NCBI GenBank assembly: GCA_017412405.1
Contig: JAFPYB010000122.1
Coordinates: forward strand, 1-39,998
Direction of reading: 5' to 3'
DNA length: 39,998 nt
DNA from: Treponema sp.
Lineage (GTDB): Bacteria; Spirochaetota; Spirochaetia; Treponematales; Treponemataceae
The translations under genes and the position numbers were made by a program. Numbering within the stretch: position 1 is the stretch's first letter; each line of letters opens with the position of its first letter. Of the stretch, positions 32,282-37,801 are shown in pieces. The notes under the pieces were generated by a model, which made no database searches, was not told the origin of the DNA, and was given only the letters and a program-made list of their open reading frames with translations.

Positions 32282-33022
32282 ATGGAATCAGCAGAAACTA
32301 ACGCTCTCTCTCTCACCGAGTCTGAAAAGTCCATTTTCATCACGCGCACTTACGGCTGGATGGCTCTGGCTCTTTTCATCAGCGCGGTCACGGCGTTCTT
32401 CACGGCGCGGAACATTTTCACCGAGAATGGTGGAGCCACCGCATTTGGACGCTTCTTGTTCGCCAACGGCATGGTGGGATTTTTCGTCCTTGCAATCGCG
32501 GAAATCGTGCTCGTGTTCTGGCTCACGCGCTCAATCAGGAAGATTTCTGTTCAGGCCGCCACCGTCGCGTTCGTGGCGTATTCGGTCATAAACGGCATTA
32601 CGCTCTCATCGATTTTCATCGCGTACAAGATAAGCTCCATCGCCTCCGCTTTCTTTGGCTGCTCTGCCATGTTCCTCGCGCTCTGCTTCTACGGCTCCAC
32701 CACAAAGCGGAATCTTTTGTCCATGGGAAAATACTTGATGATGGGACTCATCGGAATCCTCATCGCCTCTTTGGTGCAGATGGTCATCGGATTCTTCACG
32801 AAGACTCCCCTCACAATGCTCGACCTTCTCATTTCGGTGGCGACAATCATCGTGTTCACGGGGCTTACTGCCTACGACGCGCAGAAAATCCTAAAGACGG
32901 CGGAGCAGGCAAACGGAAGCGACGACTACAAGAAAGTCGCGATTATCGGTGCGCTTGAACTGTACCTGGATTTCATCAACTTGTTCCTCACGCTCCTGCG
33001 CCTCTTCGGAAAACGCCGCTAG
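32282..33022 (+). CDS. Bax inhibitor-1 / YccA-family membrane protein
   Basis: 246 residues with AGGAGG 5 bases before ATG. About seven membrane helices follow a short polar N-terminus (MESAETNALSLTESEK). Family motifs are FITRTYGWMALALFISA, VAYSVINGITLSSIF, a loop with KRNLLSMGKYLMMGLIG, FTGLTAYDAQKI and the closing ALELYLDFINLFLTLLRLFG. BI-1/YccA proteins sit in the inner membrane; in bacteria YccA inhibits the FtsH protease and other members leak Ca2+. No ftsH is in the window. It is transcribed alone, divergent from the chemoreceptor. Confidence 0.93.
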   Translation: MESAETNALSLTESEKSIFITRTYGWMALALFISAVTAFFTARNIFTENGGATAFGRFLFANGMVGFFVLAIAEIVLVFWLTRSIRKISVQAATVAFVAYSVINGITLSSIFIAYKISSIASAFFGCSAMFLALCFYGSTTKRNLLSMGKYLMMGLIGILIASLVQMVIGFFTKTPLTMLDLLISVATIIVFTGLTAYDAQKILKTAEQANGSDDYKKVAIIGALELYLDFINLFLTLLRLFGKRR

Positions 33023-33076
33023 GGTGCGAAAAAGCCACCCCACCGGCGGCTTGTGAAACATCGACTTTTCAGAGTT

Positions 33077-33104
33077 ACCTCCAAAAATTGCAATTTTTGG
33101 AGGT
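33077..33104. repeat. 28-bp perfect palindrome, second copy
   Basis: Positions 33077-33090 are the exact reverse complement of 33091-33104, and the inner 24 bases are identical to those of the copy at 14041-14068. It lies between two convergent genes, 6 bases from the methylase stop. No promoter overlaps it here, so its shared role at both sites would be as a repeat or a transcript-end hairpin. Confidence 0.7.
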
Positions 33105-33109
33105 TCCCA

Positions 33110-33847
33110 TCATTTGTACAGCAGGAAAATCGTCGGGATTTTTCCAAGTTCCGGCGATTTTTCTTTTTTCCACGCGGCTATGGTCTTTGTGCGGATGGAC
33201 TCGTCCTTCGTTGTGAGCGCGGATGCCACGCATAGTTTTGTCTCGGCGCGGCACGTTTTTAATAGCGCGTCGAAGAGCTTTTGGTTCCTGTATGGTGTCT
33301 CTATGAAGATTTGCGTCTGGTTCTCCTTGTGGACGCGGTTTTCCAGCTGCTTGATTTTTGATTCGCGCTCGCCGTTCTTCACGGGAAGGTAGCCGTTGAA
33401 GGCGAAGTTCTGCCCGTTGAACCCCGATGCCATGAGCGAGAGAATCATGGAATTCGGCCCCACCAGTGGCACCACGGGAAGATTTTTTTTGTGCGCGAGG
33501 GCGACGGCGCGGCTTCCAGGGTCTCCCACGGCTGGGCATCCAGCGTCCGAAATCACGCCCATCGCCTCTCCATTTTCCAGCGGGCGGAGCATCGCGGACA
33601 AATCGGCATTCTCCGCCGTGTGCTCGCTCAGCTCAAAAAAATCGCACTCGTCTATGGGAAAATCGCGGTCAAGCCTCGAAAGAAAGCGCACCGCCATTTT
33701 CCGCGACTCCACGATGAAATGGCGCAGATGCCGCACGACATCAGCGTTGTGGGGCGGGAGCACGAAGTCAGTCGGCGTGTCGCCCAGCGGGGACGGTATG
33801 AGGTAGAGCGCGGGGGAAAGAGGCGTTTCTTCCATTTCTTCCATCAT
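33110..33847 (-). CDS. RsmI-like SAM-dependent methyltransferase (tetrapyrrole methylase family)
   Basis: 245 residues. The start ATG at 33847 overlaps the pyrE stop (ATGA), so the two genes are coupled. Features of the RsmI type are LYLIPSPLGD at the start, LSEHT, VISDAGCPAVGDPGSRAVALAHKK (the GDPG SAM site), VPLVGPNSMILSLMASGFNGQNFAFNGYLP, and the late IFIETPYRNQKL. RsmI 2'-O-methylates C1402 of 16S rRNA. This protein lacks the usual C-terminal extension (about 280 residues in E. coli) and belongs to the short RsmI-related group, so the exact target is not certain. The initial Met/Glu-rich residues probably matter little. Confidence 0.85.
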   Translation of the reverse strand: MMEEMEETPLSPALYLIPSPLGDTPTDFVLPPHNADVVRHLRHFIVESRKMAVRFLSRLDRDFPIDECDFFELSEHTAENADLSAMLRPLENGEAMGVISDAGCPAVGDPGSRAVALAHKKNLPVVPLVGPNSMILSLMASGFNGQNFAFNGYLPVKNGERESKIKQLENRVHKENQTQIFIETPYRNQKLFDALLKTCRAETKLCVASALTTKDESIRTKTIAAWKKEKSPELGKIPTIFLLYK

Positions 33848-34530
33848 TTTGCGCCGTAGACGGAATAATATTCGTCGATTTTTGCTTTTATCTCGTCGGT
33901 GATGATTTTTTTGTCTCCGTTGGTGTGCAGCACGTCGATGACATCTTTCATTGAGACGATTGCGCGGGCAGGAAAGCCGTATTTCTCGGAAATCACGTCC
34001 AGGGCCGCCTTTTGCGAATCCGGGGCTTTTTCCATGCGGTTGAGCGACACTATTTCGCCCACGATTTTGATTCCGCCCTCCCGCGTCTCCTGCGCCTTGA
34101 TTTTTGGGTAGGTCTCCTCGATGGATTTCCCGCTCGTCGTCACGTCCTCGATGATTACCACACGGTCGCCGTCCTTCATCTGGTAGCCCAGGAGGGAGCC
34201 TTTGTCCGCGCCGTGGTCTTTTGCCTCCTTGCGGTCCGAGCAGTACTTGATTTCCTTCCCGAACAGGCGCGAGTACGCCACAGCCGTCACCACTGCAAGG
34301 GGGATTCCCTTGTATGCAGGCCCGAAGAACACGTCTATGTCGTCGCCGAAATTGTCGTGGATTGCCTTGGCGTAGAACTCGCCCAGGCGCGAAAGCTGGC
34401 TTCCTGTCACATATGCGCCCGCGTTCATGAAGAACGGCGACTGGCGGCCGCTTTTGAGGGTGAACGAGCCGAATTTGAGCACCTCGCACTCAACCATAAA
34501 ATTGATGAAATCTGTCTTGTATTGTTCCAT
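33844..34530 (-). CDS. pyrE: orotate phosphoribosyltransferase
   Basis: 228 residues, AGGAG 8 bases before ATG. The N-terminal hood shows FGSFTLKSGRQSPFFMNAGA. The core has VFFGPAYKGIPLAVVTAVAY, YCSDRKEAKDHG with catalytic Lys and the flexible loop, and the PRPP motif VVIIEDVTTSGKSI. It converts orotate and PRPP to OMP in pyrimidine synthesis. It lies upstream of the coupled methylase gene and 12 bases after a small frameshifted ORF, behind the guaA terminator. No other pyr gene is present in the window. Confidence 0.96.
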   Translation of the reverse strand: MEQYKTDFINFMVECEVLKFGSFTLKSGRQSPFFMNAGAYVTGSQLSRLGEFYAKAIHDNFGDDIDVFFGPAYKGIPLAVVTAVAYSRLFGKEIKYCSDRKEAKDHGADKGSLLGYQMKDGDRVVIIEDVTTSGKSIEETYPKIKAQETREGGIKIVGEIVSLNRMEKAPDSQKAALDVISEKYGFPARAIVSMKDVIDVLHTNGDKKIITDEIKAKIDEYYSVYGAK

Positions 34531-34541
34531 ATAAAAATCTC

Positions 34542-34650
34542 CTATTTGTCAAATGTGAAGCACGGTTGCCCGTCAATCATCTCCATATGCACACCCGGCT
34601 GTGCTGGGGTTATGGAATCAAGGAACTCGATTTTAAGCCCTGTGTTTCAT
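34542..34650 (-). pseudogene. small ORF ahead of pyrE, out of frame by one base
   Basis: An AGGAG site precedes ATG 34650. The frame as given stops after MKHRA. If one G of the GGG following is removed it continues to TAG at 34542: MKHRLKIEFLDSITPAQPG then VHMEMIDGQPCFTFDK, 35 residues, protein-like and ending just before the pyrE ribosome site. I do not recognise it. It may be a real small protein with an assembly error, a decayed gene, or a chance frame. Confidence 0.4.
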
Positions 34651-34683
34651 AAAAACTCCTGTCAAAAAATATATTTGATTCGG

Positions 34684-34727
34684 AAAAAAGGCAGCTGTTG
34701 GCCGCAGGTTTTCCGAACATTGCCTTT
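34684..34727 (-). terminator. intrinsic terminator of guaA
   Basis: On the minus strand AAAGGCA at the guaA stop pairs with TGCCTTT, followed by more T's (six in a row). A second overlapping inverted repeat, TTCGGAAAA (34679-34687) with TTTTCCGAA (34709-34717), can form an alternative stem. Confidence 0.7.
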
Positions 34728-36606
34728 ATTCCCAGCCGAAAGTTGCCGGCGGTTTGTTCGTCGCGTCAAAGTAGAGCGCGTCCACGAAAGGAAGGGAGGC
34801 GATTTTCCGCACAATCGACTTGAACACGTCGTCGCTGAACCAGGCGAAGCGCGCCGTCATAACGTCCTCGGAGCAGACCGGACGCAGGACAAAGCTTGCG
34901 CGGTTGGCTTTTGAGGCGTAGGGCAGGTCTATTGTGAGATGCTGGAAAATCTCGTTGTAAAGACCTCGGGCGTGGAGCTCCGAAAGCACGATGTCGTCAA
35001 CGGCGCGAAGCTGGTCGAGCCTGTCACGGGTGCAGTAGCCCTCCTGAATCTTCATTTCGCCTTCCGCGATGGCAGGGTTTTTGTAGAGCGTGATGACGGT
35101 GCGGTTCAAAAACTGGGCCTTGTTCGTTATGGCGGAGCTTGCAGCCTCCACTTTCTCGCGCTTGCCTGGAATGTGGAAGAAGCCGTCGCCCTCGCTCTTG
35201 AACGTGAGGACCGCCGGGAAGCGGTACGTCCTGAAGTCGCCCTGAACGCCCACGCTGCGCACTGGAAGCACGCTGCGCTTCATGGAGGCGGTGCAGTTTT
35301 GGCAGAACGAGCTGATTTCCACCGCGTCCAGCTCCGCCTGGGCTTTTTTCAGCTCCGCCTCGTCCTCCGCGCCGAATTTTCCGTCGGAGCATAGCACGTT
35401 GATTGAAAGCCCCGGTCCCGGGAACGGATGGCGCATGACAAGCTCATCGGAAAGCCCGATTTTTTTCCCGATGGCGCGAACCTCGTCCTTGTACAAGTCC
35501 TTGAGGGGTTCGATTATCATTCCCGCCGCAATGAGTTTTTGGATTCCATCCACGCGGTTGTGGTGCGTCTTTATCGTCTTGGAATTTTTCGTTCCGCCCG
35601 ATTCGATGATGTCTGGGTAGAGAGTCCCCTGGGCGAGCATCCATTTTGATTCGTCCAGCTTTTGCTCCTTAACGAACTCGTCCCGCACGGTGATGAAATT
35701 CTCGCCCACCGCCATGCGCTTTTTCTGCGGGTCGGTGAGACCTGAAATCGCCTTGAGGAAGCTCTCGGACGCGTCCTTAACGAGGAAGTTGTTGAACCCG
35801 TGCGCCCTGTACGCCTTCTCCACGTTCTTGGACTCGTCCTTTCGCATGAAGCCGTTGTCGATGTGGAGACCCAGCACGCGTTCCTGCCCCAGAGCCTTGT
35901 TCAGCAGGGCGAATGCCACGGTGGAGTCAACGCCGCCCGAAAGGAAGAGAAGCACGTTCTTGTCCTTCGCGTCCTTCTTTATGTTGTCCATGATGACCGA
36001 AAGAACGGTGTCATCGTCCCAGTTGCGCTCCATGCCGCATATTTTTGCGAAGTTCTGGAAAATGCGGTTTCCTTCCGGCGTGTCCTTCACCTCGCAGTGG
36101 CACTGGAGGCTGAACCGTTTCTTTGCCAGATTCTGCACGGCGGCGAAAGGGCAGTCCTTTGTTGTCCCGATGACTTCGAACCCGTCTCCCAGCGAGAGCA
36201 CGCCGTCCTGATGGCTCATCCACACCTGCGTCGTCTCCGAGATTCCGTCCAGGAGCGGGGATGATTTTCCCCCGTCCGTCTTTGTCAGGTGTGCGATTCC
36301 GAACTCGCCCACATCCGCCTTCCCGACTTTTCCTCCGTAGCTTTTTGCCATGAGCTGATGCCCGTAGCAAAGACCGAGAATCGGCACTGGGAGCGAAAGA
36401 ATTTTCTCGTTGAACTCGGGAACATCGTCTTCGTACACGGACGACGGACCGCCCGAGAATACGATTCCCCGTGCGCCTTCCAATGCCGCCACGTCCGCAG
36501 ACGGGAGCGCAATCTCAGAATAGAAGCCCAGGGCGCGGAATCTTTTTGCAATCAAATGCGCGTACTGCGACCCAAAATCAAGAACGACGATTTTTTCTCG
36601 TGACAT
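34726..36606 (-). CDS. guaA: GMP synthase (glutamine-hydrolysing), long form
   Basis: 626 residues from ATG at 36606, GGAGA upstream; the frame runs further upstream but only through the structured leader. The glutaminase domain has VLDFGSQYAHLIAKR, FSGGPSSVYE, Cys80 in GLCYGHQLMA, and HCE at the site usually HPE. The ATP-pyrophosphatase domain has LFLSGGVDSTVAFALL and HIDNGFMRKDES. The C-terminal domain ends DATNKPPATFGWE, as usual. Typical bacterial GuaA is 510-525 residues; the extra ~100 lie in the dimerisation domain, resembling the insert of eukaryotic GMP synthetases. It amidates XMP to GMP in the cytoplasm. A terminator separates it from the pyrE unit. Confidence 0.95.
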   Translation of the reverse strand: MSREKIVVLDFGSQYAHLIAKRFRALGFYSEIALPSADVAALEGARGIVFSGGPSSVYEDDVPEFNEKILSLPVPILGLCYGHQLMAKSYGGKVGKADVGEFGIAHLTKTDGGKSSPLLDGISETTQVWMSHQDGVLSLGDGFEVIGTTKDCPFAAVQNLAKKRFSLQCHCEVKDTPEGNRIFQNFAKICGMERNWDDDTVLSVIMDNIKKDAKDKNVLLFLSGGVDSTVAFALLNKALGQERVLGLHIDNGFMRKDESKNVEKAYRAHGFNNFLVKDASESFLKAISGLTDPQKKRMAVGENFITVRDEFVKEQKLDESKWMLAQGTLYPDIIESGGTKNSKTIKTHHNRVDGIQKLIAAGMIIEPLKDLYKDEVRAIGKKIGLSDELVMRHPFPGPGLSINVLCSDGKFGAEDEAELKKAQAELDAVEISSFCQNCTASMKRSVLPVRSVGVQGDFRTYRFPAVLTFKSEGDGFFHIPGKREKVEAASSAITNKAQFLNRTVITLYKNPAIAEGEMKIQEGYCTRDRLDQLRAVDDIVLSELHARGLYNEIFQHLTIDLPYASKANRASFVLRPVCSEDVMTARFAWFSDDVFKSIVRKIASLPFVDALYFDATNKPPATFGWE

Positions 36607-36644
36607 ATAATTTCTCCAGAATAAAAGGGCAATCCCCGAAAAAT

Positions 36645-36742
36645 AGACCTGTTCGATAACTGCGTTATCGCTCATTCGCTTCAAAGTGGCCTGCCAAGAG
36701 ACAAAAGTTTTCCGGCAGGTCTAATTGCTTTTTGACAGTATA
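36645..36742 (-). promoter_or_regulatory. guaA promoter -10 and structured leader, possible attenuator
   Basis: Minus-strand TATACT (36742-36737) would start a leader of ~125 bases. In it AGACCTGCC (36721 downward) can pair with GGCAGG (about 26 bases on) or, as AGACCTG, with CAGGTCT (36651-36645), which is followed by ATTTTTC. Between them is a perfect CGATAAC-TGC-GTTATCG hairpin (36654-36670). Mutually exclusive stems next to a T-run resemble an attenuator. I do not recognise a known riboswitch; the purine aptamer signature is absent. Confidence 0.4.
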
Positions 36743-36784
36743 GAGGAAAAGTCCGTACTTGAGAACCGATTTTGCAATTCTGGC

Positions 36785-36812
36785 TTGACGATTGAAGCTG
36801 TTGCCTTATATA
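36785..36812 (+). promoter_or_regulatory. promoter of the GH25 lipoprotein
   Basis: TTGACG (36785-36790), 16 bases, TATATA (36807-36812). An overlapping ACCGATAA (36812-36819) is one base off the sigma-28 -10 box with TGAA 15 bases upstream. Either gives a leader of 0-9 bases without a ribosome site before ATG 36828. Confidence 0.5.
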
Positions 36813-36827
36813 CCGATAATCAGTTGT

Positions 36828-37676
36828 ATGAAAGCGTATGTTCCAATAATTCTTTCAGCAACATTCATTCTGTTTTCCTGCGCGTCCACCAAAACCATCC
36901 GCTTCCGGGACGTTGCAGGAAATCCGCACAAATTCGCGGTGAACCAAAACGCCGCGTTCCACGAGTTCGACAAGAAAAAATTCGTCCGTGGCGAGGATGG
37001 AAAACTGTATTATGACGACGACCGCTACGTTGTGCGGCACGGGCTTGACATTTCGCGGCACGACGGAAAAATCGACTGGGAGAAAGTGCGCGCCCAGGGA
37101 TACGACTTCATAATCTTCCGTGTGGCGTACCGAGGCTACCAGAGCGGCATTCTCCACGAGGACGAGAATTTCAGGGAGAATATTGTGGGTGCGCTGGCCG
37201 CAGGCTTCGACGTGGGGGCCTATGTGTTCTCCCAGGCCATAAACGAGGAGGAGGCGGTGGAGGAGGCCGAATTCATCCTGGACATAATCAAGGACTACAA
37301 TATAACTCTTCCCGTGGTGTACGACCCGGAGAGCATTCCCTGGGAGGAGGCTCGCACCGACGACATCCCGGGCGAGCAGTTCACTCGCAACACGAAGATT
37401 TTCTGCGAGCTTGTGAAGGAGGCTGGCTACAGGCCCATGATTTATGCGAACCATCTCTGGCAGGCGTTCATGTTCGACATGGAGGCCCTCAAGGAATACA
37501 CGTTCTGGTACGCCGACTACGAGGACAGCCCCCAGCTTCCATATGATTTCGAGTTCTGGCAGTACACTGCCAAGCAGAAGGTGGACGGAATAGAGCCTGA
37601 ATGTGACGCGGACATTTGGATTTTGCGCCGCACCGACAATGACCGGCAGGAATCGGACGTGAAAACGGCCGGTTGA
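36828..37676 (+). CDS. GH25 lysozyme-like lipoprotein
   Basis: 282 residues. The signal peptide MKAYVPIILSATFILFSC ends at a lipobox Cys. After ~70 residues the GH25 barrel begins: HGLDISRHDGKIDWEKV (first catalytic-face Asp), YDFIIFRVAYRG, DVGAYVFSQAINEEEAVEEA, LPVVYDPESIPW (the D-x-E pair), YRPMIYANHLW, YTFWYADYED and EFWQYTAKQKVDGIE. Family enzymes cut the glycan between MurNAc and GlcNAc. As a lipoprotein it would remodel peptidoglycan in the periplasm. It is divergent from guaA and lies upstream of the coiled-coil lipoprotein gene, which has its own promoter. Confidence 0.92.
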   Translation: MKAYVPIILSATFILFSCASTKTIRFRDVAGNPHKFAVNQNAAFHEFDKKKFVRGEDGKLYYDDDRYVVRHGLDISRHDGKIDWEKVRAQGYDFIIFRVAYRGYQSGILHEDENFRENIVGALAAGFDVGAYVFSQAINEEEAVEEAEFILDIIKDYNITLPVVYDPESIPWEEARTDDIPGEQFTRNTKIFCELVKEAGYRPMIYANHLWQAFMFDMEALKEYTFWYADYEDSPQLPYDFEFWQYTAKQKVDGIEPECDADIWILRRTDNDRQESDVKTAG

Positions 37677-37748
37677 TGGGGCTGGAGCCGCGTTCAGTGC
37701 TAATCTGGCTGCAAATTTGTTGTCAATCGGGCGAAAAAGTGAAAATCA

Positions 37749-37779
37749 TTGGCACAAACTATTGATTTTATGGTAGAAT
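37749..37779 (+). promoter_or_regulatory. promoter of the coiled-coil lipoprotein
   Basis: TTGGCA (37749-37754), 19 bases, then TAGAAT (37774-37779) preceded by TGG, an extended -10 form. A GGAG ribosome site follows 22 bases before the start codon region (ATGGAGATTTTCTTATG). Confidence 0.5.
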
Positions 37780-37801
37780 CAAAAATGATGGAGATTTTCT
37801 T

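Noticed and set aside
33110-34489. One long minus-strand frame covering both the methylase and most of pyrE
   Set aside because: Only its 3' half is the methylase; upstream it runs in the wrong frame through pyrE. The ATGA overlap at 33844-33847 gives the natural methylase start.
36607-36684. Upstream in-frame start for guaA through the leader
   Set aside because: The N-terminal motif VLDFGSQ normally lies within ten residues of the start, and a GGAGA site sits before ATG 36606.
36607-36780. Purine riboswitch in the guaA leader
   Set aside because: The conserved core of the guanine/adenine aptamer (three-way junction with its TAT and loop-loop bases) is not present; only generic competing stems are seen.
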